Of a DNA stretch of 64,000 nucleotides, positions 22,630 through 35,065 are shown piece by piece. The DNA lies in the NCBI GenBank assembly GCA_947462335.1, contig OX381704.1:25195955-25259954 (forward strand). The letters run 5' to 3'. Origin of the DNA: Harmothoe impar (Eukaryota > Annelida > Polychaeta > Phyllodocida > Polynoidae). Within the stretch, counting starts at the first letter, position 1, and each line of letters starts with the position of its first letter. Position numbers and translations under genes: made by a program. The notes beneath the pieces are model-generated. The model had not been told where the DNA came from. It made no database searches and saw only the letters and a program-made list of their open reading frames with translations.

Positions 22630-23779
22630 AGGTAAGCTCACCTCTCCAAACAGATTAGATTATTACATAAAAGTGCATAAGGAAGCTTACCGAATGTTAC
22701 TGCCCTTCCTTTAACCATATTGAGAAATTTCTTTGAACATTATAACGCAGGTCATAGTTCGTTTGTTTGTGTAGTTTAATGTTCAATTGGCAATGCAGAG
22801 GATGTTTTCTCAAGTTTGAGTTTTTAAAAAGTAAAAGATAGGCCTACCTAGGATGATATTATCCAGGATGATCCAATCTATGAGATGAGCCGAAGACAGA
22901 AATATAGCCCTGCTCCTACACATTTACCAAAGTAAGAGTTCCTTAACCTCCGACACCACATACACATGGTGTGAGCTAGGGACAGGCTTTTGATATGCTG
23001 CAAGACCATTTTTGTATTTGTTTTACAGCACCTCCATTTCAATTCTAACGTGAATGTTTACTCATGAGAAAGTCAGACATGGTGCTTTTATTTAGGAATG
23101 GGGGATGGGAGATGAGGAACGAGATGATACCTAGAACATGTAAATGTAATGATTTCACGCAAATAGAGCATATGTCATACAACTGACAAAATGATACATG
23201 TGACAAGTGATTATTTAAATATCAAATATTTCTCACATTTCAACATCATTAGGGAATTATCTTCTAACTAACAAACAACAGGTTGAACACAGTATATATT
23301 AGGCCTAAATTTGGATAGTTGACTATCTTACATTAGATGAGATATAAATACATATTATGATAAAATTATGACATAAAAAACGAGCATTACTAATACATTA
23401 CAGAGACTTAGTACATTGTCATTAAATTGCGCACCAAGTTCTATGACTTTTGAAAGATTACCATTCCCATAACAATATACATATATGGAATACTGAATTA
23501 TGCTGTGTGCTAATGTCTGATGGCAATTAGAGAGTGAAGTCAAACCAGCTTCACAATAGTTGGTTAAGTGCCTAGCGTTAGGCTAATGGGGTATACGAAA
23601 TAATCCAATTATATTAGTATTCAAGGGCATAGGGGTGCAGCCATAAAGTGTACTTACCTTTGACTAGACAATTATTTACGCCCACTCCATACTTCAACCT
23701 CCCACCAACCTGGGCCAGATCATTCAGAGCACTTGCGCAACTGCGTTAAGTAAAGACTGAGACTAGCTGCTTCACCAAG
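22630..23779. other. Gene-free stretch upstream of HNMT-like copy 1
   Basis: AT-rich, with no readable element ends. The 80 bp before 23780 should hold the 5' UTR and promoter of copy 1; 'cttcaccaagATGG' gives a fair Kozak context. Confidence 0.4.
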
Positions 23780-25157
23780 ATGGCTGTCCGGGAACGGTTT
23801 CTAGAATGTTGGAATGACTATACTGGTCGGACTGACCATCGTGTATGTCTACTAGACTACCTGAAGACAAACAAAGAATACATAAGACCTGAGACAACTA
23901 AGCACCTCCTAAGTATAGGCCCTGGTAAGAAGTATTATACACTTTCACATTATTTGCGAAATATTTTTTATCCCACAGGACAATTGGTTCTACAACGGCT
24001 ACATTTTTGAAGGACCAGATAGCCAGATATCTGAAGTTTTATGCATTTTATAGCCAGATCAGGATAGATACACAGTTTTAAACAAACATATTTCAGCTTT
24101 ATAAATCCCACTAAATTCTTTTAGTTCAGAAAAGCCAGATATGTGACTGGACATTTGGTCTTACCACACTTGTCAATCTGCTGGACCACTGACATTTTAG
24201 GTTGACATTACCACTGTCCTACATGTTTTCGCAAAGACTGCTTTCAGACACAGTGCTTGAGATATGGCAGAAGTTAAATGTCCCAATTCTTGTATTCTGG
24301 GTTATGGTATACATATTGAACCCAATCTAATCTGTTGCTAGAAGGGAGATCATGCTAATTAGCTTGCGGCACAGCTGTTATTTTTGCTATATCTTCATCT
24401 CATTCACAAGGATGCTGTATGAATACTTTAACTCATGCCTTGTTTCTACTTTATATCTTAATAATATTTTCTTACAATGTATTCAACAACCTTCAATGTA
24501 TACATTATATAAATGTTCAGGATCCTCCCCCCCCCCCCCTGCAAAAGTCTAATATCAAAGTTCCCATGCACAGCTATACTGTGACTGTGCATAAATCAAC
24601 CGTTGTGTCTGGGCAATGTCACCTTTCTAAGCATCAATGCCCCCCTTTTATATGCATTTATAATTGTGGGAGACCTGAAACCCAAATTCCCTCTTTAACT
24701 CTTTAAAGATGGAATTTCACTAGAAGATGACTTTTGTCGTCATGATGCATAAATGCAATCCCAGCGAGTAATTTGCCAGGGCTGCATTGGTGCATCATGC
24801 TGACCCTTCAGGGGTGTCTAAATCCTGTTGGGTCGGCATTATGCTTGAATGTAGCACTGGCAAGTTACTCACGGGCTGCATGCATTCATCTTAGAAAGCA
24901 AGGACACGATGCATTAAGGCATCATTTCGTCCTTTAGGAGTTTAGAGTCATTTAAGCGCAGGTTCCTGTATAAGCATAATCCATTACCAGGCCATTACAG
25001 TACAGCTAAATCACTTTTGTTTATGACAGGTACTGGAGAGATAGACCATGGGGTAGTGAGCCTCCTACCCCACCTAACGTCATACACAGCTGTGGAGCCG
25101 GATGCAGGGGCACTGGACACCGTAAAGGGGCGACTGGATGGATTTACAGCAATAGAG
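23780..25157 (+). CDS. HNMT-like methyltransferase copy 1, two 5' exons
   Basis: Related to histamine N-methyltransferase, the cytosolic enzyme that transfers methyl from S-adenosylmethionine to histamine; the substrate here is unknown. Exon 1, 23780-23924, ends KHLLSIGPG at a GTAAGA donor in phase 1. Exon 2, 25030-25157, follows ACAG with TGEIDHGVVSLLPHL... and ends at a plausible GTTAGG donor in phase 0. The joined LLSIGPGTGEID is the SAM-binding loop (human HNMT has LSIGGGAGEID). Reading past that donor stops at 25221. No exons 3-6 are found before copy 2, although intron 2 remnants at about 25460-25520 resemble 35770-35815. It is therefore either a 3'-deleted gene or the alternative 5' end of the copy 2 exons. 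Confidence 0.7.
24720..24940. repeat. R7 copy in intron 1 of HNMT-like copy 1
   Basis: 'tttgtcgtcatgatgcataa' at the left and 'cacgatgcattaaggcatca' at the right, same family as 8700-9020 and 42480-42660. Confidence 0.5.
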
Positions 25158-26170
25158 GTTAGGGAGCGCTCATTATTTAGCAATGGTGTCCAATCCGATC
25201 ACTTCAATGCAATCATGCCATGAAAAATACAAAGTGTTATTTCCCTGCTAAAAATGTTCCACCCGTTCTTTTCTCATGCCAGGCCCACAATCATATCTTA
25301 GGCCTCAAAATGTAGGGAATAGAGCAGGACTATCAGCATTTTATATAAAAGCTTTTGTAAACATTAGCCAATAGTTGTTACTGTGCAGACACACACCTGT
25401 TGCAGGGTCACTCCATATCACGATGCATGAAGAATTTAATTCTTTATAATTGCAGGACCAAGCCAGTTACTGCTATTTCCCATCCCTTTCATCTGCTCTT
25501 CCACAATGATTAATACTAAGTACTTGGAGGGCGTCATGAAATCCCAACCAGCCACGTTCTTTCTTTCCCTAAGCTATATAACTGTTAATAAAGTTCTGAT
25601 TTTAATTATTGAGGTACTCCTGACTTGGTGTAGGCAATATCCATCTGGACATTTTTAATACTTTATCAGGGATACTATGACGTCACAGGGGGAATTCCTG
25701 GGGACTTTTTTGATATATATTTCTTATTGAGTCTATATCATAAAAGGGCTGTATGTTGTTTCATTCTAATAAAACATATGAATGGCGTGCTTATAAGGCT
25801 TACCCAAACCCAAAACACGCTTTTGGTGTATATTCTCCATATTATATGTTGCCCTATATGTTACCTAGCTCAGTGTTCCATTATTATATCGTACAGTGAA
25901 AGGTCTCACAGGTACTGCTTCCTTTGATATCAACGATGCTCAGTTAACTGATTTCTCCCTTAGGGTCAATTATATCAGTTTATCTCATCCATCTCATGTT
26001 GGCTTGCTGACTCCACACAGAAAATGGGTTGCGCTCTCGTTTGCATTAAAGGGATCTCAACCATGATCTAATAATAACATCGATCAATTCATTAACATAA
26101 TTATTACATTTCTGACTCCATTATCAGATATACATTGTACAACAATGTGATCTTCTTCCTTTAGATGTAG
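25158..26170. other. Gene-free stretch after HNMT-like copy 1
   Basis: The first ~370 bp is decayed intron 2 sequence. After that there is no exon resembling HNMT exons 3-6 on either strand and no element with readable ends. Confidence 0.45.
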
Positions 26171-26281
26171 CACACACCCTCGGAAAGGTGAGAGTCATTG
26201 TCGCTAAAACTATACCCTCACCTGAGAGTCAGGCAGTGCAGGGTAGTTTTAGCGACAATGACTCTCACTTTTCTGTGTGTG
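26171..26281. mobile_element. Small hairpin element, related to the 40678-41123 foldback
   Basis: Left arm 26171-26212 (cacacaccct..., gagagtcattgtcgctaaaa) and right arm 26244-26281 pair almost perfectly. The arm sequence resembles the outer arm at 40678-40720 (gagagtcactcaatgtcgcc). No coding capacity. Confidence 0.65.
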
Positions 26282-26379
26282 CATATATACTTGGGGCCGT
26301 AATTCCGGACATGAAATATGACTCCAATGAACAATTGATTGCCAATTTACCATACCTCATGGCTTGGGCCTAACAAACT

Positions 26380-26640
26380 CATTAACAACCACATTTCAGT
26401 GCTAAACCTGGAGCCACTGATCTGTCCCCCTCCTTGTGCACAACCATTATTCCCTCAGCCTTATGAAGAAGGGAACTCACACTGTGTCCCTACAGGGGGA
26501 ATGTGCTATATATAAGAGGTAAATGGTATTGTTTCTAGTGCCACAGCTGGAGCCTTCTCATAAAAGGAGGTGGTACCTCCTGGGGGAGTTGTGTGAGCTA
26601 GCTATGCTCACTACTTATAAACTACAATTTCGTTCTGTAC
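26380..26640. repeat. R6 block copy 4
   Basis: 'tgtgtccctacagggggaat', 'gtgccacagctggagccttc' and 'tcataaaaggaggtgg' match 10640-10780 and 21850-21960. Confidence 0.55.
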
Positions 26641-27584
26641 CATATCTACTGCTCCCGTTAAAGGCTGCACGACACAAATAATGTTTCCACTTAGGCCTCT
26701 ATAATTATAGAGTTTATGGAATAGTAAAATCGTCATGCGCATTGTTGGGCTTGGCCACTGTTATTTTCTTATAGATATACAATTTCCTCGCGTAGTTAAC
26801 CATAAGCCATGGTACATTGTGATTATATTTCTCAGTGCACAGGCCTTACCTGATTTCTCTAGTGCTGCAGTGACAGATTGGGGATTTTCCCATGATTCCA
26901 TATCGCCTTAGACATCAGGCCTAATTCACTCTATTTATAGGGGTCCACACTCTAATTTATTTTGCTACCAGCGCCTTCGGCACTGTATTGTGGGTCTCTG
27001 AGAATATTTATAAGTGCATGCCTAAATTATTGGATCCGGCCCTGATGTAAAGCTATGCCATCCTTCAATAATAACACATTAGCTTTAGCTATCGTGCACT
27101 CAGAGGTGTAGGAAGCAAATCTTTATGAGGGGGAGGGGGGGCATCTACGCAATTTTCATCCCCCACCCACCCAAGAGGGGTCCAATAGGCCCTATTTGTT
27201 AACCCCCCCCCCCCCCCAATTATGTTAACCCGCCCCCTTGATTTTTAAAAGACTACCATTCACTCACCCGCTTCTACGGCGAACAGGATCGTGCGGTTTT
27301 TAATCCTAAATATTTTCTTTCCATGATCTTTGATCACTTAGAAACGGAATCCAGAAATGGCCTAGCCTAGCCTCTAGGCCTAGGCCCTACATGCAGCAGT
27401 GTTCCCCGAATCCTTTTTTACACAGGGTTCCTAAAATCACATCATTATTGCAAAACGTATAGCCTAGGCCTAAATAATGATTTGATTTATTTTAGTTGTG
27501 CTAGCTGGAAAGGGCCTATTACATATAAATTCCATTTGTCTTTGCACCCACCGCCCCTGGCAGGCTCCCACCCAGCCCCCCACC

Positions 27585-27900
27585 CCACCAACAACACGGG
27601 TCTCAGAGCGCGGGAACATAGAGTGTGGCGTCTCAATAGCCTAGTTCCTGACGCCGCCAACTCGGTTGTTATGGTAACATTGCCTTGACGACGTCATGCG
27701 ACGTTGTTACTCTGTCTTTGGCTTGCCTTTGGAGGGAATTTACACGACAAGACTTTCAATGAAGTAGGCCTACACTATGTTGTTGTGGCTCCCTCCGTCA
27801 CATAGCCTACCCAACTTCCAAGCCATGTTCTGAGATTCTTAATAATCATTTACGAAACGGAGACCAAGTTTTAGTTCCCGTTTTAATCAAGGGAGGCGTG
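27585..27900. promoter_or_regulatory. CpG-denser segment with X-box-like and CRE-like motifs
   Basis: gttgttatggtaac at 27665-27678 resembles the RFX X-box (GTTRCCATGGYAAC), followed 11 bases later by a near-CRE at 27689-27696 (cgacgtca). The segment has more CG dinucleotides than its surroundings. No gene start is recognised on either side, so a promoter role is speculative. Confidence 0.22.
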
Positions 27901-27953
27901 CATGGGCTACTGTAGTAGCTGGTTCCTAGCAAATCAAGCGAAAAACGTGATTA

Positions 27954-28724
27954 GGGTAAATGTGGGTAATATCGCGCATGTGGTAATATCGCGCACCCCC
28001 CCTAAAAGGCCGATTTTTCGAATTTTTTTCCCGATTTTTTTTCCCAGTAGTGAGCCATATTTCATGTCATATCATTTCAATATATTTTGTGTTTCTAGTC
28101 CATATATGTATGTAATAAGCTAAATATGAACAAAAACATTTAAAAATCCAAATTTCTTAATCTTTCTAAATTACCAGTTTCTATACTAATTCCCATAGGG
28201 CTAATATCGCTCAGGCATGTTGTAATATCGCGCACCTGTTTATAAAATAAAAAATAATATAATAAATAAAAATAAAAAGAGTGGATTAGTGTTACAGGGT
28301 AGCTTTGTATGTTGTCTAACAGTGGTGTAAATTTAGGGATGCTGCTACTCACCAGACAGGTGTGAGAGTATTTGGGGTGAACCACCCTGTTTTCACACTT
28401 TTGGGTGTGAAAACAGGTGAGCGGAATTACCCATATGGTAAATTGCACTGTATTTCAATGGGTGAGTGATATAACACAAAGGTGTGAGCGATATAACCAC
28501 AATGATAACGATATAACCCAAATATTTAAGCAGACTTTTAGGCCCCTGCTTGCCATACAAGGGGGGTGCAACTGGCATTTATTTTTTCTCATTTTTTTTT
28601 GTTTTAATTATTTTTTTAAGATTGACTTATAAAAATCGTTCTTATTAAATGACAATGGAAAAGAATGGTGAGGAACATTTGGGTAATATCGTCACTAGGT
28701 GCGCGATATTACCCACATTTACCC
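27954..28724. mobile_element. 771-bp MITE with perfect 25-bp TIRs and TA target site
   Basis: Left end starts gggtaaatgtgggtaatatc (27954-27978); the right end 28700-28724 is its exact reverse complement; both abut TA. The motif 'taatatcgcgca' recurs inside (near 27985 and 28230), and 'gatataac' repeats near the right end. A hairpin (ccctgttttcacac / gtgtgaaaacaggt) sits at 28386-28416. No transposase; the TA site suggests a Tc1/mariner-type source. Confidence 0.85.
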
Positions 28725-28726
28725 TA

Positions 28727-29840
28727 CTGTAAACATTTATAATTTTAGAAAAGTTTCATATTTAAACATTAGGGAAAAGCTTAGGGTATGATCCCTGTGT
28801 ATTATATCTTGAACAATATAACCTGTACGTAGGTAAGAGATAGAGTGGCAATTGAAGGAGATACAATTTATCAAAAGAGAAATGTTGGAAAAAGGTTTAA
28901 CTCGTAGCTCAAATCAACGTCCGTTTTGACACTTCCGGCGCCTACATCCGGCGATCGGATCTGTTTTGAAATATAGAGTCTAACAATGATCAGCACTTCA
29001 GGAAAGTATATCACTGATGCAATAACAATGTTAACTGTATTGGTATATGCATTGCTTTTCAAAAGTAGAGATTACTTAGAGAACTAATACATGCTAAGAA
29101 TACTATTTATTATGAAAGGACCATTGTATTTGATAATTTTAGCGCCTTCTTGGTCGACCTTTGGACTATAAATTACCCGGATTAAACTACTATGTATTCA
29201 TGATAATAATTTGAGTGCAATATGACCTATTTATATGTAATACAATATTAAGAGCCCCAAATTGCTCCCGCCTCCGTTATTTGACACCTCAGCCCTCCCC
29301 TTGTTACATTGGGTCCATGATATCTTATAACCAATGGATGACCTGTCTGTAATGATAGAGGGAGAGCATATAGAAGTGCAGGAGAAACTTAGGGATGGCT
29401 TTAACTCCAATGCACATGTGAATGCAGTTCTTCTGAGTCCCATCGGACTTTTGAAGATGAAAGACATGTTAGAAATGAAGGATGTGAGAGTTTGTAAAAG
29501 TGATTAACAAAGCAATCATTGGATTAGCTCACAGCTGGGGTGTGTTTAGGACACGTCAATATCTCAATGCAATAAATATTCCTCTTTCTTGCTACCTCTG
29601 CTGCTGTTACATCCATACTGTAAAAGCAAGTTGCTTGCTGAAAACAAAAGCTGCTTTTAGGCAATTTGGAACTATAAATACCCTTCTGCTCCTTCCTCCT
29701 GTCTTGACTCTACCAATTTAATACATAAAACATGTACACTGCAAGATGGTGCTTTGAGACCCGATATGGCATAGCGTAGAGCTGATACATCCTGGCAGGC
29801 CCCTTTCTTTTCTATTCAACGAGGTGGTGAAACAGAAAAT
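28727..29840. other. Gene-free stretch
   Basis: No supported gene. A 54-codon + strand frame at 29334-29498 (MDDLSVMIEGE...) has no recognisable relative. Confidence 0.35.
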
Positions 29841-31720
29841 GGATTATACCATAATATGATACAATGGAGATATATGCTTGCTACTTCAGCCATACTGGCC
29901 AATGTATCCGTTCATAACATGTCAGCAGATTCAACAGGGAGTGCTTTCATACCTAATTATATCATCAAATTCTATCATAAGCTCATTAATGAGGATTTAA
30001 ACCTTCTTTAAATATAATAAGAACCAGTGCAAATTGGCTGGAGAGGTAGTCTGCAGCACCTCTATCTAACAGAGGAGACCACTGGGTCTCGTTACACAAA
30101 GCCTAATTTGTAAAGGCATTGTTAAATAAACACCAGATCATGAGGCAAGATGGGATTAACGTCTAATCCTCGCAGAATCTTTATCTTGGTGGGATGTGCT
30201 ATAATATTCCAAGTTTTAATTAAACCACTGTTTTATTCCTCATATAATTTGTAATTTTCTTACTGTTTCCAACTAATAGACTTTCATTACACTTAATAGT
30301 GTATGGCTATTTTAACAAAAGATTATCAGATAAGATAAAATGTTTAATGTAATTAAATCTCAGAATGGAAGAATACCAAACTGTAGATAGACCTTGGCAT
30401 ATCACTAGACTTTAGGTCTTTATGGTCTGTCAAGCTTATTAGGGAGGGTATACCATCAAGTACAGGATACAGCACAACTAGAGTGATAACCAATTGATAT
30501 TAACCTCTGGATCCTCAGGTAAGATATCAAAGAGTATAAGAAGGCATTCCAATGCTTCCTTTAACTATAATATATCACCGATTATAACTTTTATATGAAA
30601 TTGCAGGCTACAGAGAGTGATGGCTCTTCCCCTACTTAAATTATATCATTTCCTAATGACAAGTAGAGTCAGTGAAGGTGACAATGTCCCTCTTCCAGAG
30701 CCCCTGTGATATCTCTGTGGCTAACCCTTATTAACAATGACGTCCCTCCCTATATTATTACAAAATGACCATTCTCGTACTGCCTCCACAACTACCCCCC
30801 CCCCCCCCCCCAATATACCTGTATCCATGGATCACTAAAAAATGTTATTTGTCATTAACCTAATGTCTGATGGCAATAACCAAAGTGAAATTAATCAATG
30901 TAAAAACCGGATAGTTATTAATCTATATGATATGATGACATGGTCATTAATAAGCACAGGTCTAGATATTTCGGAGGCAGTGATTAAGAAATGGGCCTCC
31001 TAGCTGATGGTAATTATCTGAATGATGAAGAATATGAGGCATATCAGCGTAGCCCACATCATGCATTATTGCATGGCTTATTACTGATAGAGTAAGATCT
31101 CTTTTATGCCTGTAATTTGCTAAAATTATACGCTTATGATGTATAGACTGTACACATCTCCAGCAATATAACAATGCAACCTTATTTGACATAGAGGGGC
31201 CTCTCATATGTATTGTTATCAATATTTGAATACTGATCTGTGTGTTTTTCTGTCTGCATCAGATCTCATGCAATATACTTTATTAAAAATATCCCTGGTA
31301 GAAATATTCAATTCAACTCAATATCCTTACTGTCTCATTGATAGTTTATGTCAGTGGACCTTTCATACAGATGTATAAATGAAGACATGCTTTCATTAAT
31401 CAATCATACAAAAACAGACATGGTTACACTAGTGGCTTTCCAACACAGGTAGCTGCTGCTACTAGTTGACACCTTCCCCTAATTGTGTGTGGTAATACAG
31501 ATCTGGCACCTATAGTGTGGGGCTGGATACCATCAGCCTATTGTTTTAACATCAAGATAGGTGGCTAGCCACTGCCATGTGACCAGCAGTGCCTCCCACC
31601 CAAGGTCCATTGTGGGGAGTCAGTGGCCTGTGACTCAAGGGGGAGGTACAGGTTAGTTTCCGAAGCGGGGAACTGCTCTAGGTTTTCACAGTATTTAAAG
31701 CCTTAGCAAATCAACCAAGG
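29840..31720. repeat. Collinear R3-R1 block, copy 2
   Basis: R3 at 30000-30180 ('aaacaccagatcatgaggca'), the 15360-15600-like segment at 30850-31200 ('atggcaataaccaaagtgaa', 'gatgacatggtcatta'), then R1 at 31440-31700 ('ggggctggataccatcagcc'). Order and spacing resemble 14540-16610. A poly-C run lies at 30790-30810. Confidence 0.6.
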
Positions 31721-33329
31721 CTACATTTTCTTCCATTAGTTTCCTCAAAATGACTTGAGGGTATGCATCTTGGAGGGTTCAGCAACAATTCATCGAAAAC
31801 AAAAATTGAGAATTTACCCGGAGGTTTTGGATGTGGATGCACTAAAACAAGTGTGGGTTTCTATTATGACCATCTATGGAAAAGCTTGGTGTAAGGCTGC
31901 CCTCATCGGAGTGCCAGAGAACTACAACTAGTACTCAACGTATGCCATCTAGGTTGGTGTAGGGTTTCTCGGGAGGAATCTCTTTAATGTCAACAAGTTG
32001 GTACCCCTACAACATCAGCAGGAGCGGAGCTGGGGCAGGTACTCAACCTCTTGCTATATGCATTCTTACACTACACAAACGCAGTGCAGTAACTAATTCC
32101 TTATTGCACAGTTATCCCACTGATATAGGGTTTAACCCTCCAATCCTACAGTATGTATATTTTCTATTGAATGAAATCATATAAAGTCGATTAACTTATT
32201 TTTTGAACATAGCAATAAAGAATGCATATTGTATAAAATGCATTCAAAATCAGAGCTGCCACCTGATATGCATATACATATCAACAACCAAACACTAACC
32301 GTTACAATGTTCAAAATCTAAACACTTTTTATGAAGTATTAAAGTAGTATTAAAGTAGTATCCTGATATATAATCATCCACTGGCCTTTGAGCTGTAACA
32401 TGACCCGTATGTAGGATTTATGATCCCCGTATAGTGGCTGTTTACTTAGTTAGCCTCGCTGCACATGTATCAACCGGAGGTGGGCAGCTACCAGATGTAG
32501 CCCAGGTTTTTACCATTTGTATACCTGTGTTAGATTTGGACTGAATTAGCAGCTTTATCAAAAATGGCTCTTTGGGAAGGGTTTCTAGAATGCTGGAAGG
32601 ACTTTGCTGGTCGGATGGACCATGATGTGCGTCTACTGGACTACCTGAAGACACATGAAGAATACATCAGAGCTGACACAGTTAAACACCTCCTTAGTAT
32701 AGGCCCAGGTAAGGATATCATCATCAGCTGTTTCTAAAGGAATGTGATCGGTAAAGGAATGTGATATGAAAGCAGACTAGATACTTCGGCCACCATACTG
32801 GTGTCAGAGATTATATAATATTTTCTGGATGATAAAGTAAATGAATGTGAACATTGTGAAAGAAATACCAAACCATGCAGGCCATACATTACATTATAAT
32901 GTCATTGTCACCTACGGATGTACCATTATTACCATCTGCATTATATTGCAAATTCTTTATGTTATAATGTATTCAACATAACCGTGGATGCTGATGCAAT
33001 TATTTATCCTAAAATCGGAGAAATCTGAAATTACTGTAGTTTAAGACTCATTGGGAAGAAAACTTAAGTGTAGTTGGATCATATGGCCTATTTGCATAGA
33101 TCGTCACAATAATAATTGTATAAAAGATAATCGGCATTTAACATGAAATTAAGTGTGAGCTTCCTATAATAATTTTCAGTGGATTAATTGGGCATTTAGA
33201 CCTAGCCAATTATAATGTGCAAATGACTCAAAAAGCAGACACCCAATGTTGATATTGCAGATTCAGAATTGATATATATATGATACATATGGATGAGTAT
33301 ACAGCCATTTTAAAATCTACTCACTTATA

Positions 33330-35065
33330 TGATGATATAGTTTTAAAACCAACACAGCCGAAGGCTGGTCAGCAGGTCCACAGGGCCCACACGGACCGAA
33401 CCTGGGACAACAGGGTCCATGGTTAACACTTAAATGAGATGAGGGACAACACAGACAAACACATGAAGGTGAATACACTAAGAAAAACGAGGGAAAATAG
33501 AAAAGCAATATACATAAAGTCATAAAGAGAAAATGGAGAATACACTAGAGAAACCTAGATACTAGAATAAAATGTAATGTGGATGACACTGAAGGTCTAA
33601 ATAGGTCGCCGTAGCTCCTAGGTATTTTTACTATATGTATTTTTTTTTTTTTTTTTTTTTTTTGTTGTTGTTGTTGTTTATGCTGTATATATTGAATGTG
33701 GGGGTTAAAGCCCCAAAGATAAGAAGTAGAAATACCTAACTCTATTGGAAAAATGGAGTCACGCTCCAACATGAATATACATATATATACACAAGTGTTT
33801 GTCACCCCTCCCCCATCAGGTAGGGGAACAAACCCAAGGGACGGCGGACATCACCACAGGAGGGCACTGTTGTCAGCACAGAACCGTACAAGGGGTTTGT
33901 AGTCCTCCGTAGAAGCCCACTTCAATGTGGCCAAAGCCAAATCATCGAGTGACGGGAACTGGTCAGCTCTAGAGGTTGGCGGCATTCCAAGGAGAGCCCT
34001 GTAATTTGCCTCTGGACAGGATGTGAGGATGTGGACAGCAGAAAACTGCTCACATCCACAAACACAGTCCGTTCGCTTGGGTACGTCAGCCCACCGCCGG
34101 TAGTCTATCCGGAAACGGGTCACCATAGTCTGGGCTACCCGTCTAAGCGTCATCGGGACCGGATCCAGAGCTGCTTGCACCTTCAGGTGCCATTCCCTGG
34201 ACTGGGAAACCGGGACGCGCAGGCGGTCTAACGCATCAATCTCTTTGTTAGTGGCCTCCATCTCCGCTAAGTGGGTTTTCAACAGAACAGCTTGCGCCTG
34301 GCCCCTGGAAGGAGGGGCGTGATGGAATATTCCTTCATCACTAAGAGCCGCCCGGCGTGCTGCCTCATCAGCCAAGACATTCCCGGGTATCCCCACATGG
34401 GAGGGGACCCAGTGTAGAATGGTCTTAAACCCTGCTGTGTGCCGTGAAACCACCTCTTCCTGAATGACCCGAGCCAAAAAGTGGGGGGTGCGGTGGTCAG
34501 CGACAGCCAGAACAGCGTTGAGAGAGTCTGTGTGTATGATCACATCTAAGCCAGGTACATTACCCAGGGCGATGAAGATGGCATACAATTCCACCACCAG
34601 AGTGGTGGAGTGGTCGGAAAGACGAGCCAGCGCTTCTTGGTTTTTCTCCGGGTAAACAACCGCACTGCCAGAGTGCCCCGTCTCAGGCAGCACACTCCCA
34701 TCTGTGTACAGATGAGCCGCTTGAGGGAACTCTTCCGTTATGTAGGCTATTTGCTCTGCAGCCATTGTCCGGAGAACAAGGGGAGAGATCTCAGATTTCT
34801 TATAGTCGTGATTGACCTTAGTGACAACTGGGATGACCCTTGTGGGGTGTGGGAGGGTACCGACTGGCCTATCATGAAGACTACACCCAAGCGCATGGGT
34901 GTCTGACACTAAGACAGCATATGCCCTTGAGAGCTTTTGTTCAACACGATTCCCTAACGACGTGTCCTTGAAGGAGTGGAACTTCTCCTCCAGGGCAAGG
35001 CCAAGTCTAGAGTCAACCCTGGATGCCATGGCCACCAAGAAGGAGCGGCCAACATGTGAGATCCG
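33330..35065 (-). mobile_element. 5'-truncated LINE with RNase H domain, 15-bp TSD
   Basis: Bounded by perfect direct repeats atctactcacttata at 33315-33329 and 35066-35080, the mark of target-primed reverse transcription. It contains the C-terminal end of ORF2, a 3' UTR with a CAGCCTTCGGCTG hairpin, an internal A-rich tract (T run on + at 33641-33663) and a 3' end in TCATCA rather than poly(A). It sits antisense in intron 1 of the HNMT-like copy 2. The perfect TSD points to a fairly recent event. Confidence 0.85.
33851..35038 (-). CDS. LINE ORF2 C-terminal fragment: RNase H and zinc knuckle
   Basis: 395 codons, open from the 5' truncation point, so the displayed start is not a real start. 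The RNase HI domain has all four acidic residues: YTDGS (D113), VELYAI (E150), HTDSLNA (D171) and LADEAA (D224), with the HWVPSHVGIPGN segment between the last two. A C-x-C...H-x4-C knuckle (residues 325-341) follows. RNase H plus a C-terminal knuckle fits the I/Ingi/R1 side of LINEs rather than CR1. Endonuclease and reverse transcriptase are missing, so it cannot be active. Confidence 0.85.
   Translation of the reverse strand: MVAMASRVDSRLGLALEEKFHSFKDTSLGNRVEQKLSRAYAVLVSDTHALGCSLHDRPVGTLPHPTRVIPVVTKVNHDYKKSEISPLVLRTMAAEQIAYITEEFPQAAHLYTDGSVLPETGHSGSAVVYPEKNQEALARLSDHSTTLVVELYAIFIALGNVPGLDVIIHTDSLNAVLAVADHRTPHFLARVIQEEVVSRHTAGFKTILHWVPSHVGIPGNVLADEAARRAALSDEGIFHHAPPSRGQAQAVLLKTHLAEMEATNKEIDALDRLRVPVSQSREWHLKVQAALDPVPMTLRRVAQTMVTRFRIDYRRWADVPKRTDCVCGCEQFSAVHILTSCPEANYRALLGMPPTSRADQFPSLDDLALATLKWASTEDYKPLVRFCADNSALLW

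Noticed and set aside
26171..26281. CRISPR-like or rho-independent terminator hairpin
   Set aside because: Eukaryotic context, and arms shared with a larger foldback; a MITE-type hairpin explains it better.
29334..29498. 54-codon + strand frame MDDLSVMIEGE...
   Set aside because: Acidic, helix-like composition, but no splice context or recognisable family; too short to support alone.
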